Shown: piece by piece, positions 15,867 to 26,700 of the stretch
Layout of the letters: each line of letters begins with the position of its first letter
How positions within the stretch are numbered: the first letter of the stretch is position 1
Origin: Niabella agricola
Lineage (GTDB): Bacteria > Bacteroidota > Bacteroidia > Chitinophagales > Chitinophagaceae
Direction: 5' to 3'
Assembly: GCF_021538615.1 (NCBI RefSeq)
Contig: NZ_JAJHIZ010000003.1
Coordinates: 930,001-994,000, forward strand
DNA: 64,000 bases
The notes under the pieces: model-generated
Seen by the model: only the letters and a program-made list of their open reading frames with translations
What the model was told of the DNA's origin: nothing
Databases searched by the model: none
Program-made: the position numbers and the translations under genes

Positions 15867-18389
15867 TTATTCTGCGGTCACTTTTACTACTTTACTAAAT
15901 GACTGTGTGCCATCCACATCCACCTGTACAATCCGCAGGAAAAGTGGCCCTTTATTAACCTGATCCGCAGACACCTTTTTACAACCAGCAATGGTAAGTG
16001 TACTGCCAACAATCATCGCCAAAACAACCAGCCCCTTGCGCTTGCGTCTGAAACAAAGCGCCAACCCTCCAAGCGTAAGGATACCAATGCCTAAAATGGC
16101 CGTACTGCTCGTTAAGTCCATTTCATATTTATAGTCAGTTGTGCCGGTTGAAGTTCCGTTTGGCGCGCTGCTTTTTACAGTTGCTATTTTAGTGAAACTG
16201 GTACCATCCTTTGAAATCTCGATATCAAAATGGTCATTATTGGTTTCACTCATTGTACTCCAGTTTACAACAAGCTTTCCATTAACGATCTTCGCAGAAA
16301 TGGCTCCGAATGTCACTGGCAACACCAATGGATCATTGCTAATTCCAAAGTTTACGTTTGCAACAGTACTATTATCTGCCGCGGTGCTTAGATCCCCTAA
16401 ACTGGCTTTCCCGGTACGGTTGGTAGCATCTGCGGTGTTATCGGCGCCCCGGTTGGTTCCCGTATAGCCATAACCATTAGCGGGAGTGTCAGCACTTTGA
16501 AGTTGCACGCCCTGTTGCCTGCTGCTGTTGGTCAACACTACTGAATAAGTTCCGGTCTCCGTAAGCAACGATTTACTTACTATAAACGTATAAGTGCCGT
16601 CTGCATTAATTTTTACTGAGGCTATCACAGCACCATCAGGTCCTACCAGGTTGGCCCACATATTATTGGCAATACCATTTTCCCCGGTTTCGGTTTTGGC
16701 ATCCCCATCGCTGTCATTCCAGACCTTTCCACTGATGGTGACGGTTGGGGTACAGGTAACTACGTTAAAAGTACGCACAACTTCAACCGGGTTGGGACAG
16801 CCCGCGCTGTTAACCGTATAACTTACGGTTACCAATCCGGCGCCTGTAAAACTTAAAATGCTATCCGCCAGGGTTGCATAAGCAGCCCCGGATTTTATGG
16901 CAAGGGTGCCGCCGGCAGGCGTAGGCAATAGTTGTACCGAAGTGCCGCGGCAGTATTCCCCATTGCTGTTAACAGAGGGAGCATTGGCCAGCTTTATTTC
17001 CGGCAAATTGGGCTGCTCGGCACCGCAAACCTTGAGACCATTGGTTCCGTAGCTATAGTTGCTCTGGTAGCCATCAGCTGATGTTCCATCTCCCATGCTT
17101 CCTGCCCTTTTATGTCCCACGTAACCGAAATTGGCCTGGCATTTATTCAGTACCATGGTTGTGTGTCCACCGGTTTCCACAATCGATATACCTCCGGCTA
17201 CCAAATCTGCAGGTTCACCGGGGTTGAGCGCTCCATCCGCAGACCGTCCCAGATTACCTCCATTTTGTATGCCCCAGGCAAACACACGGTTATTATCACT
17301 GGTAATAACATTCATGCTCGGATAAGTGGGATCATGCTCGTTCGGCGAAATCCAAAGGATATTGTCCATTGGTGCTCCTGCAACATTTGCATTTGCGGTA
17401 CTCGGGTAAGAAGGTGTTACCCAGTTGCCGTTGCTGGTCGTTGTAAAATCGCCTTTTTGCCTGGAAACATTGTCGCCGGTAGAAAGCAATTTTCCATTCT
17501 CATATAGTACATAATAGGTTGCTTGAGGCAAATTAACAGCAGCTGTTGCTCCTATCATTTTTATAGGGCCATTGGTTGTGGAAGGAGCCTGCATCAGCGT
17601 GGCCTGTGTCCTTGAGGCTGCTGCCTGATCTCCGGAGCCTAACCAGGTTCTGTTGCCCCAGGTGTAAATTTCTCCAGTGCTGGTAAGTGCCATAAGTACG
17701 CCCCATGCACCTCTGGTGGCAACTACATTTGTAAGAGGTGTGCCATCGGTTTTTTGAACGCGTGCCCAGGTTGTATTCCAGTTGGCGGGGGTTCCCGTGG
17801 TTCCATCCCCGCGCATGGCCCCTGTATGACCGGTAAGTACCCAAACACCTCCGCTACAGGTAGTAATGGCCAGTGTTTGATAGGTGGCGAACAGCATTTT
17901 TACATCCGAGGGCGAAACGCCGGATGGCAGCCCAAGGCTCACTTTACCAAACTTCGAATCGCTCTTTACGGCCGCCGGAATTACTCCCCCTGCGCTTCCC
18001 CAGGCCCATAGCCCGTCAGTTGTCAACAAAACATTCTGGAAAGCATTGACATAATAACTTCCGATTGACGCCTTTAGGGGTGTGCCGGTAAGACCCGGAA
18101 AGTTAATGCTATTGACAATGGTAGGAGATAACAGGTTCCCGGTGCCATTTGCAGCTGTTCTCTCTCCCCATATTTTAAGGTCGCCCGAAGCGTCCCGGAC
18201 TACACTTTGGTGAAAGGCAGACACAAAATTGTCATACTCCAAAGTGGCTGCAGAAGAGGAATTGATTCCAAAATTACTATAGTCCTGGCATCCGCTGCTG
18301 CTATAGCAAGTCTGTCCATAAGAAGAATTGGCAGACCAAATGCTAATGAATGTTAGCAATAGGATTGTTGCTGTACGCATTGTTTTCAT
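15867..18389 (-). CDS. RCC1-repeat cell-surface protein with SdrD-like B domain
   Basis: 840 residues with signal peptide (TILLLTFISIWSANSSYGQ). Residues about 30-430 contain RCC1-type propeller repeats marked by recurrent WG units: DGLWAWGSAGG, TGEIYTWGN, NNRVFAWGIQNGG. Next comes an Ig-like segment (LPEIKLANAPSVNSNG onward), then an SdrD-type B domain (SGKVWNDSDGDAKTETGENG), a repeat region rich in N/T/A, and the Bacteroidota module beginning LPVTFGAISAKIVNGKLVVN. A hydrophobic helix with RRKRK and a second lipobox-like LTIAGC near the end are unusual and suggest membrane attachment instead of type IX sorting. Cargo or ligand unknown; lies between a response regulator and a sensor kinase. 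Confidence 0.82.
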   Translation of the reverse strand: MKTMRTATILLLTFISIWSANSSYGQTCYSSSGCQDYSNFGINSSSAATLEYDNFVSAFHQSVVRDASGDLKIWGERTAANGTGNLLSPTIVNSINFPGLTGTPLKASIGSYYVNAFQNVLLTTDGLWAWGSAGGVIPAAVKSDSKFGKVSLGLPSGVSPSDVKMLFATYQTLAITTCSGGVWVLTGHTGAMRGDGTTGTPANWNTTWARVQKTDGTPLTNVVATRGAWGVLMALTSTGEIYTWGNRTWLGSGDQAAASRTQATLMQAPSTTNGPIKMIGATAAVNLPQATYYVLYENGKLLSTGDNVSRQKGDFTTTSNGNWVTPSYPSTANANVAGAPMDNILWISPNEHDPTYPSMNVITSDNNRVFAWGIQNGGNLGRSADGALNPGEPADLVAGGISIVETGGHTTMVLNKCQANFGYVGHKRAGSMGDGTSADGYQSNYSYGTNGLKVCGAEQPNLPEIKLANAPSVNSNGEYCRGTSVQLLPTPAGGTLAIKSGAAYATLADSILSFTGAGLVTVSYTVNSAGCPNPVEVVRTFNVVTCTPTVTISGKVWNDSDGDAKTETGENGIANNMWANLVGPDGAVIASVKINADGTYTFIVSKSLLTETGTYSVVLTNSSRQQGVQLQSADTPANGYGYTGTNRGADNTADATNRTGKASLGDLSTAADNSTVANVNFGISNDPLVLPVTFGAISAKIVNGKLVVNWSTMSETNNDHFDIEISKDGTSFTKIATVKSSAPNGTSTGTTDYKYEMDLTSSTAILGIGILTLGGLALCFRRKRKGLVVLAMIVGSTLTIAGCKKVSADQVNKGPLFLRIVQVDVDGTQSFSKVVKVTAE

Positions 18390-18798
18390 GTTTTTTAGTT
18401 TGATATTAGGCTTTGTCGTGAATTCAGGATTTGGTTCTTAAGAGTTCAACTTTTAGTTTATAAGATGGATAGCGGCTTCTGATAAATAATTCTCATAAGT
18501 AAATGGCACTTATTGAAGTACTATCGCTGCAATATACTGGCTGTTAAAAACGCAATAAAAAAGTATAGTAGAACTTGAATAACCTTTAAGGGAAAGTACG
18601 AATAGGCAGCACAGCCAGTTCTGGACGTTCCGATTTCTATTCAATGCTGCTGATTATTAGAACGCCATGATCAACGATCTTTTCAGCTTTACGAATTTCC
18701 TTTGCGGGTCTATTGCATGTTGCGGCTTAGCTCTATTGGCTCTGTCTGCATATTCTCATAAATTATCCTGTAATTTTGCCCGGCTTTTACTACATGCT
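18390..18798. other. Divergent intergenic region before the sensor kinase
   Basis: Upstream region shared by the RCC1-repeat gene and the kinase. The kinase frame is open from 18667, but ATG 18799 gives the better signal segment. No strong promoter motif or palindrome was identified. Confidence 0.3.
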
Positions 18799-21700
18799 AT
18801 GGCTAATGACTATTGTCGCTTTTATTTGAAAGGAGCGATAAAATTCGGATTACTTCTTTTATGTTTCCTTTTTCAAAGCGTGGTATATCCACAGGCAGAT
18901 CATTACGTAATAAAACAGTACAACTCGGAAAACGGCTTACCCCAAAATAGTGTCAAAGCGATTCAATTCGATAAAAGTGGATTCTGCTGGCTGGCTACAG
19001 AAGCAGGCATTGTCCGGTTTGACAACAACAACTTCAGGCAGTATGGAAGTGACCTTATAAAGGGCCTTAAAGGAGAAAGGATAGTCGCCATGATAGCCGA
19101 TACGGCAGGAACGATATTTGCGCAGACTATTGATTTTCAAAATATTAAAATAGCGGGAAGCACATCCATATATATGCACATACCCGAATTGGCTGGCACC
19201 GACAGTCTTAGCTTTGTTACTACCGGCTACATTGCAAAAAATCTCAAATTCGATAGTGTTTGGCAGCGCATATATAGTAGTACCACAATTCCTCTTGTAA
19301 AAAAGTCGGGAGGATTGAGAAACGGAGATATTTATTTTTTCCAGGGAAGTGATGCTTATTTTTTCCAAAAAAACCATATAAAGAAATTAACGCCAAACGA
19401 AATGGAACCGTTGGGTAGTTTAATACTGAATGATCATTATTTCCTACAGGTATGGGCAGGCAACCAGACCAGATGCTGGAATAATGGCATGGATCATACA
19501 GGACGTATTCAGGGAGTAATTGCCCGCAATAAACCCTTCCTTAACGGCGATTTCAAAGCCTTATGGTGCGAGCAGGGAGCTTTTATATACGCCGGGGGAA
19601 ATCTTTATGAACTCTTTTACAGGAATGGCGCAGTAGACAGCAAATGTGTTTTAAGTAATTTAAACCTGGAAATGCCGCTTTGCATCGCCTACCGGCCGGA
19701 TATCAAGACTTATTTTATCGGAACCGGTACACAAGGGTTGTACACTATAAAAGTGTCGGATTTTATTTATCCTGAAATGCCCGAAAAATCAGGCCCGGAA
19801 AACTACTATACCATCGCGAAGACATCCGAAGACGACATCGTTGTAAACAACGCGCGCGTGCACCGCGATAATACGTCCTCGTATGTACCGTTGTATAACA
19901 GCGATAGCAGGGCAACCTACACCGATAGTGCGGACAGGATTTTTTTTGAAAATGGCTATCAGTTATCCCGGTATCATTCGAGAACCGGGATCATAGACAG
20001 AAACCTTCTCCAGCTTGATAACCGCCTGATGGTAATTATACCGGTTAAGGAAGATAGCACCTTATTATTATGCACACATTCTTCTTTATACAAAACAACG
20101 GCAGAAGGAAAACTAATCTACCAGAGAAAATTCCCTTCAGGCATCATAGCAACGGCATTGGTGCCGTTAAAAAACGGGATGTACCTGCTGGCAACCGCTA
20201 CCGGGCTGAAATGGTATGATCTTAAAACTCATACGATTTTCAGGTCTGTACTTGATTCCCTTTCTATCCGGACCGTCTATCCGGACAAACAAAACAGGCT
20301 ATGGATTGGCACGGATGGCAAAGGTTCTTTTTTATACACAAATAATGCATTGTATCCGCTACCGCCTGGTCCCAGGAGGGCGTTTAGCTCCATTCACGCG
20401 TTTATAGAAGACAATCACGGGAATTTCTGGCTGCCTACCAATAACGGGTTATATAAAGTACCCGTTCAGGCATTGGCCGATTTCGTAACCGGTAAAACCA
20501 ATTCTGTTTTTTGGTTTACGTTTAATAAAGGAAATGGATTAAGAACGAATGAATTTAATGGCGGAGCAAATCCTAATTTTCAATGGCTAAAAGACAGCAC
20601 GCTGGTATTGCCTTCGATCGATGGCCTGATAAAATTTTATCCTAACCGGCTTGTAACTGATTTTCCCCGGGAAAAAATTTTTATTGATGAAATAAGCATC
20701 GACGGACAGCAGCTTTCTCTGGACAGCATCAATGGCCCGATCCGGTTAAAACCCGTATTTCAGACCCTGCATATTAAAATAGCTTGTCCCTTTTTCGGTA
20801 ATAAGGAAGATCTGAAACTGGAATACAAAATAGGTTCTGGAGCGTGGATTTTGGTTCCTTCTTCCGGGATTGTTTCTATAAATACATTGCCAGCCGGAGA
20901 CTACACATTAATGTTCCGGAAGGCCGGAAGCGATGACCATGCGTCGAATGGCCATATTGCCATCCATATAACCGTTACGCCCTTTTTCTATAAAACAGGC
21001 TGGTTCTTTGTAGGTATCGTGTTGCTGGTTATTGGCCTGGGATATGTATTCCTGAGAAGACGCCTGGCCAAACTGGAAAAAGAGAAATTGAAAATCGAAA
21101 AAGTAGTAGCACTCCGGACAGAGAAGTTGCTTACGGCCGTACAACAGCTGGAGGATTCAGAAATAGCGCTAAAGAAGAGTAATGAAGTTAAAGAGCAGAT
21201 CATTTCAACAGTATTACATGATATCCGGTCGCCGTTATTTTCCATGAGAATTACCGGAAAATCGTTGATCAGGAATTGGGGAAGCAACAACGAGGATAAT
21301 TTAAACCAGGTGATCGGCCTGAATCAATTAATTGGCGAATTAAGCCGCTTCACCGACCAGTTTTTCTCCTGGGCGGTAAGTCAGCAGGAGCATTTCAATG
21401 TAAAAAAGACCTATTTTCCGCTGCAACAACTTTTCGGCGATATTGAGGCGTTATTCCGGGAAATCCTGCAGACCAATAACAATAAATTTGCCATACACAA
21501 AACAGCGATACAGGTCTATACAGATAAAGATATATTGATACTGATTCTAAGGAACCTGGTGGATAACGCCAACAAGAATACGGAAAATGGCACCATCAGT
21601 ATAGCAGCAGCACCGGCACCGGAAGGTTTACAAATAGAGATCTCCGACACAGGAAGGGGACTCAACGCGTTCCAGATTGAAAATTTCCTGAATAGAGATA

Positions 21701-21846
21701 AAGCCGTAAAAAACGGCAGAATGGGAAGCGCTATCATTTTGGAAATGCTTGATAAGATTAACGGAACGTTGTCCGTTACCTCCGAACAAGGCAAAGGAGC
21801 GATTTTTACAATAACACTAAAGCAAGACCGTACAGAGCGGGTTTAG
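18799..21846 (+). CDS. Two-component sensor histidine kinase with periplasmic beta-propeller
   Basis: 1015 residues from ATG 18799. An N-terminal hydrophobic segment (FGLLLLCFLFQSVV) exports a long periplasmic sensor built of Reg_prop propeller repeats (NGLPQNSVKAIQFDKSGFCW; DKQNRLWIGTDGKG; DNHGNFWLPTNNGLYK) and a Y_Y_Y domain. One transmembrane helix near 734-754 (FVGIVLLVIGLGYVFL) and a coiled coil lead to the HisKA box VLHDIRSPLFSM with phospho-His807, and an ATPase with N-box LRNLVDNANKN, G1 SDTGRGL and a final TSEQGKGAIFTI. Unlike hybrid kinases of this type, it lacks a receiver and AraC domain, fitting the separate regulator at 14919. The ligand may be a glycan, since such sensors often control polysaccharide use. 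Confidence 0.9.
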   Translation: MANDYCRFYLKGAIKFGLLLLCFLFQSVVYPQADHYVIKQYNSENGLPQNSVKAIQFDKSGFCWLATEAGIVRFDNNNFRQYGSDLIKGLKGERIVAMIADTAGTIFAQTIDFQNIKIAGSTSIYMHIPELAGTDSLSFVTTGYIAKNLKFDSVWQRIYSSTTIPLVKKSGGLRNGDIYFFQGSDAYFFQKNHIKKLTPNEMEPLGSLILNDHYFLQVWAGNQTRCWNNGMDHTGRIQGVIARNKPFLNGDFKALWCEQGAFIYAGGNLYELFYRNGAVDSKCVLSNLNLEMPLCIAYRPDIKTYFIGTGTQGLYTIKVSDFIYPEMPEKSGPENYYTIAKTSEDDIVVNNARVHRDNTSSYVPLYNSDSRATYTDSADRIFFENGYQLSRYHSRTGIIDRNLLQLDNRLMVIIPVKEDSTLLLCTHSSLYKTTAEGKLIYQRKFPSGIIATALVPLKNGMYLLATATGLKWYDLKTHTIFRSVLDSLSIRTVYPDKQNRLWIGTDGKGSFLYTNNALYPLPPGPRRAFSSIHAFIEDNHGNFWLPTNNGLYKVPVQALADFVTGKTNSVFWFTFNKGNGLRTNEFNGGANPNFQWLKDSTLVLPSIDGLIKFYPNRLVTDFPREKIFIDEISIDGQQLSLDSINGPIRLKPVFQTLHIKIACPFFGNKEDLKLEYKIGSGAWILVPSSGIVSINTLPAGDYTLMFRKAGSDDHASNGHIAIHITVTPFFYKTGWFFVGIVLLVIGLGYVFLRRRLAKLEKEKLKIEKVVALRTEKLLTAVQQLEDSEIALKKSNEVKEQIISTVLHDIRSPLFSMRITGKSLIRNWGSNNEDNLNQVIGLNQLIGELSRFTDQFFSWAVSQQEHFNVKKTYFPLQQLFGDIEALFREILQTNNNKFAIHKTAIQVYTDKDILILILRNLVDNANKNTENGTISIAAAPAPEGLQIEISDTGRGLNAFQIENFLNRDKAVKNGRMGSAIILEMLDKINGTLSVTSEQGKGAIFTITLKQDRTERV

Positions 21847-21962
21847 GAGCCGGCCGGGTGGTTTTTACAGCCGACGAATTTATGATATTCCTACCGTCCG
21901 CCTTTTGCAGTCTGCTGATGTATCATCACGGAGCCCCGCATCCGGGACAACGTCCTGCATTT

Positions 21963-23696
21963 TTATCTTAAAATACGGATCCCTTTTGGCGCCTGTACCG
22001 TAGTGATCACTTTGCCGGTTTTACCCTTTGTGTGTTTTACCCGTATCACACCCAGTGCAGTTGGAAAAGTTCCCTCTGCGTAAGAAAGATCGCCCAGGTT
22101 GGGTTTCAACCGGAATACCTTCCCTCCCGGTTCCACAGCTTTCAACCCCAAAACATGTTCCGACAACCATACCGTTGGACCGGACGCCCATCCATGACAA
22201 AAACTATGACGATGACCTACATAGCAATAATCGCCATACGCAGCATGTACATCTGTTTTTCCGGCCGGCACCAGCTCATCGATACGGGCTGCATTTTTCA
22301 TCCAGCCAATATCAAAATCTTCCCAAAAAGTAGTAGCGCCCAGATCCAGCATACCCCCCCAATACTCCGAAATAAGATCCATCGCTTCCTGGTATTTTCC
22401 AGCCCTGGCCATTGCCTCCAGCATATAATATCCATAGAAGGTAGAAAAGCCTTTTGCTCCGCCCAAAGACAAGACAGCCGAATAAGCCTTGCCGGCATCC
22501 ATCATTCCTACCAGGGAAAGCAGGGCAGCTGCCTGTTTGCTATTATTATGCGGTGGAACGATCTTTCGCATTTCGGTCACGGTTTCCCTGCATCGTTTCG
22601 CGGTTTCCATATCCCCTAGAACAGTACATAATGCGCCTCCCCGCTCGAGGCTCCATATTGTCATTGCCTGTAACCCGGCATGAATGGCAACGGAATCCTT
22701 ACTGGAAGGCCAATCCAGGAAACGGTTCCCATCCATTTGTTCTTTACCATTCACAACCTTTCCCATAATCTGTTGCAATAATCCCTTCAGATAAGCTTGT
22801 TGTTCCTTAAGGTACCGAAGGTCGCCATGATGCATATACCAGTCATGCTGAATGATGATCCACCACATCGAATAGGTACTGATTCCACTCATCCATCCGG
22901 GCAGCGGTGTGGTGTTACGGGCCAGATCGAGGCTTCTGGGCACCACTTCATTATAACCAAAAACCGTATTTACGGTAGACACTTCCGGATGCAGATCGCC
23001 CACCCATACCAACCGGTCGCGCTTGATCCCATCCCACAGATAATCCTGCATATTCAGATGAACCGTATATGCGCCCACTTCCCAGATCTTATTCAACCGT
23101 TCGTTGCTGCTTTTAAAGGAACCTAGGTAAGGAATGTCCCGGTAGGTGGAAATCACCCTTACTTCTTTCAATTGCGCTTCAGCATTTACATCCAGCAAAT
23201 CAATTCTTGCAAAACGGAAACCCGATTCCCCGCTTTGTACTTTTCCCAGCCAGGGCAGCATCAGGTTAAAATCCCGGATCGCGTGATCATTGGTGGATCC
23301 ATGCACACCCAGTTCCGCCATTGCCTCGCTAACTGATTCTCCAAAGCGAATCCTTACTTTTCTTGGACCATTGGGAGCAGGCCACATGCCTGTGATGATT
23401 TCCAGCGCCCCATTCATTTCTCTGCCAAAATCCAGCAAAACGCTGGCCAGCCCTTTCTCGGTTGTTTTTAACACAATCACATCGGAATTATTCAGACTGG
23501 CCTGGCCGATGCCTTTCTTTAATAACTGTTCCGTTCCTGTAACCTGGCCTTGCTGCCAAACAATCCGCGTTGGATATACATACTCCCGCACTAACGGACT
23601 TTTCAGTTTACTGTTTGCCGGCTGCTGGGCTAAAGCAATCCCCGATGGCAAAGAGCCACATATCCAAAGAGCAAAAAACAATATTCTTTTTTTCAT
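21963..23696 (-). CDS. Alpha-L-rhamnosidase-like six-hairpin glycosidase (GH78-like)
   Basis: 577 residues from ATG 23696 (ATG 23705 also possible). Signal peptide RILFFALWICGSLPSGIALA. An N-terminal beta-sandwich (LLDFGREMNGALEI; VRIRFGESVSEAM) precedes an (alpha/alpha)6 barrel with YLWDGIKRDRLVWVGDLHPE around 219-238, the GH78 acid motif, and TTFWEDFD further on; a C-terminal beta domain ends the protein. It should release terminal rhamnose or a related sugar in the periplasm. The gene begins 43 nt after the GH106-like gene on the same strand, so they form an operon for rhamnose-containing glycans. Shorter than typical GH78 (about 900). Confidence 0.85.
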   Translation of the reverse strand: MKKRILFFALWICGSLPSGIALAQQPANSKLKSPLVREYVYPTRIVWQQGQVTGTEQLLKKGIGQASLNNSDVIVLKTTEKGLASVLLDFGREMNGALEIITGMWPAPNGPRKVRIRFGESVSEAMAELGVHGSTNDHAIRDFNLMLPWLGKVQSGESGFRFARIDLLDVNAEAQLKEVRVISTYRDIPYLGSFKSSNERLNKIWEVGAYTVHLNMQDYLWDGIKRDRLVWVGDLHPEVSTVNTVFGYNEVVPRSLDLARNTTPLPGWMSGISTYSMWWIIIQHDWYMHHGDLRYLKEQQAYLKGLLQQIMGKVVNGKEQMDGNRFLDWPSSKDSVAIHAGLQAMTIWSLERGGALCTVLGDMETAKRCRETVTEMRKIVPPHNNSKQAAALLSLVGMMDAGKAYSAVLSLGGAKGFSTFYGYYMLEAMARAGKYQEAMDLISEYWGGMLDLGATTFWEDFDIGWMKNAARIDELVPAGKTDVHAAYGDYCYVGHRHSFCHGWASGPTVWLSEHVLGLKAVEPGGKVFRLKPNLGDLSYAEGTFPTALGVIRVKHTKGKTGKVITTVQAPKGIRILR

Positions 23697-23739
23697 TATT
23701 ACCATTTTACGATTGTCCGCATTCCTGTTTATTTACCAG

Positions 23740-26700
23740 TTAATATAGCTCCAATGTGACCGGTCCGGTTAACCCGGCTTTATGTAACGGACTGTTGCCA
23801 TCGTAAGGATTTACGATAGACCATGTGCTTCGTTTTTCCTTAGGCAGTCGCAGATCTCCGATCAAACGGTTGACCCAGGTATTGACCACTTTCACCTGCA
23901 AGGTGTTTTCACCATTGGTTAAATAACCGGTGATATCCAGTTTATAAGGAGGCGTCCATAAATTACCTATTTCCTTCCCGTTTATTGAAACGGTTCCGAT
24001 GGCCACCAGTTCACCCAGATTCAACAACACCTGCTGCGCTTTTGTTGTCGTTAACTCAGGCAGGACAATTTTATAAGTAGCTGCACCGGAAAAATATCGG
24101 ATGGCTGAATCTTTGTGTTGAGACCAGTCTGTCAGCGCATCCATTTTAACCTCGAAACTACCTGTAACAGGGCTTTCAAAAGTTACCGCCCAGGTTCCGG
24201 AGACCGGTATCACTTTTTGAGGTTCCGAAAAATTGCGGTTCCCGTTGCTTTTTGCAGGCCTGGATTTCCGGAAAACTATAAACGCGCTTTCGAACCTGTC
24301 CAGCTCCAGCGGCACAGTGGTTTGCGTACCATTATCCGAAAATTCCGGCAATGGCCGCATCGTTCCTTTTACACCATCCCAGAGCTCCGGCACGTTGCCG
24401 GAAACACGGAATGCGGGTGCTACACGGATCTTTTTATCAGATTGGTTGGCGATAAAGTAGAGCTCGCCATCTTTTAAAGTACGATGCAGGTATACAACAG
24501 GATCTTCCTGTTTCAGTTTCACATCCGGAATCATCGAAAGACGATCCATAACTGCACCCAGTGTCAGCCCGTCCAGTACGATCCCTTTCTGGTATTTATT
24601 TTCCGTCTTAACCTTACCATCAACCCCATTCCACATGGCTGCCGCAATGCGCTGCACTTCTTCATCGGCCTTTTCATAATTTGCCAAGCTGGGCGAGCGC
24701 TTCGGTTGTGGCCCCAACACCACGCCGCCTTCTTTAACCAATGTTTCAATTTTGCGCAGCACCTCGGGCCGGATGGTCTCCAGTTTTGGCAACACCAATA
24801 TTTTGTATGAAAGTCCATCAGGAAGCGTAAAGCGCCCGTTCTTCACAGTAACCCGGTTTAGCAGTACTTCGGCATTTATATAATCAAAGGCGTAGCCCCT
24901 TGGCATTGCCGGATCCTGCACACCGGTCATTTTAGGCGCATCTTCTCCGATAAAATAAGCCACATCTGCTACATAGCGCCCCTGCTGCAACAGGTAGTTG
25001 CTTCTTTTGATATAGCGTATAAAGCCCCCCATATCATAGAACCAGGTATTGTAGCGGTTAAACTCATTTCCAAACCAGGCGTTTACCCCCGGCATCTTCC
25101 CTTCGTAAGGCTGATGGATGTATACATGCAGTAAGGTATTATTGATCCCTTCTGCAAAGAAGCGGTCGCCCCTCTCTTTAAACATGGCCGGATAACGGCC
25201 AAATGTGTTGCCGGCCGCTGTAAATGATTCGGCCGATACTTTTGTTTTTCCATAAATATGCGCAGCAGAGGATGCGGCGCGGTTCTCTATATTTCCCAGC
25301 TCTCCTTCGCTCCAAAACTCCCCGCCAATTTCATCAGATTGTCCGCCATACTGTAAAAACTCCCCTGGAAATCCCCAATGCCCATAATTTTCCAGCCATA
25401 TCGTTAAGCCGTGCTTATGACTAATATCACGCAGGCCCCCTACATACTCATAGGCCACCATATCTGCAATCAGCCGGCGCACATCCCACAGAAAACGGTC
25501 CGACTGTTCCTGGCTACCGATTACAAAACCATGAAACACGGGCGTAAAAGGTATGGGATCGTAGCCGTATACTTTTTTGAATTTTGATGCAAATGCATCG
25601 GTCCAGTTTTGGCCACCGGTTTCATAACTGTCCTGTACGGCCACTTTAAAGGATTTACGATCCTGCTCCGGTATTCTTCTTAAAATTTCACCAAGGAACG
25701 CATCAAAATGCGCCAGCACATGTTCCTGGTTCATTTTATCAATTTCAAGTCCTACGCCTTCCGGACTTGCCGGACCATTTGTTACGCCGGTAGGCACCAT
25801 TCCTGCATTTAAGATCACCCAAGCCCCTTCCGGAACATTCCATGTAAGCACACCGCTCTGATCCACATAACTGGTAAGATTCAGTACATCCTGTGGCTTT
25901 ATTACATAGCCGGCATCCCTTACCGCTGCCTGCGGCGCCCATTGATAATCGTGCCAGTAAGGAAGTGGTGTGGGATGCATACGTACCAGCGTTTTTTCTT
26001 TAAATCGTTCCACCCGCGGTGTTGCAGCAATTTCCACTTCAGCAATTCCTCCATCGCCGTGCACGTTCTTTATTGAAATCTTATAGGCATTCGCTTCAAC
26101 GGCCTCAAAAGAAACCGTTACTGGGGCAAATGGCTCAAATCCTACATTCAGATTGTTATTGCTCCGGTCCAGCCGGAATGATTTTACCGGCACAAACCGG
26201 TTGCCCTTTTTTGCCTCCAGTACCACATCAAAACTCATATTGCGCTTGGCGGGATACAGGGTAACGCTCCTTGCTGTAAATGTTTGGGCGGCAGTAATGG
26301 TCAGTTCATTCAACTTGTCTTTCGCCAAGGCCACCTCGGTATTCACATCGTTGTCGATGAGATTTTGTAGCACCGGCCCCTGCAGATTTGATTCTATCCG
26401 GGGATGCAGGGCTGTAATGGTTGAGCCATAGTCTTTGGGAGCTCGAAACGCCAGCACATGCACGGGTTGAAAATCTTTATCCGGAGCCGTTAACTTTGCC
26501 TGAAACCGGCCGCCCCCCTTCACGAGGGTGTCTGTGATTGCCAGATAGCGCATGGCCTGGGCCGGCTTCACCCAGGGACCTCCGGACTGGCTCCAACCCG
26601 GGCTATTAAACAACCCGATATCAATATTAAGTTCGGTTGCTGTTTTTAAAGCCGTATGCAAAATATCCCACCATTCATCTGTAAAGATTTTCACTTTGCC

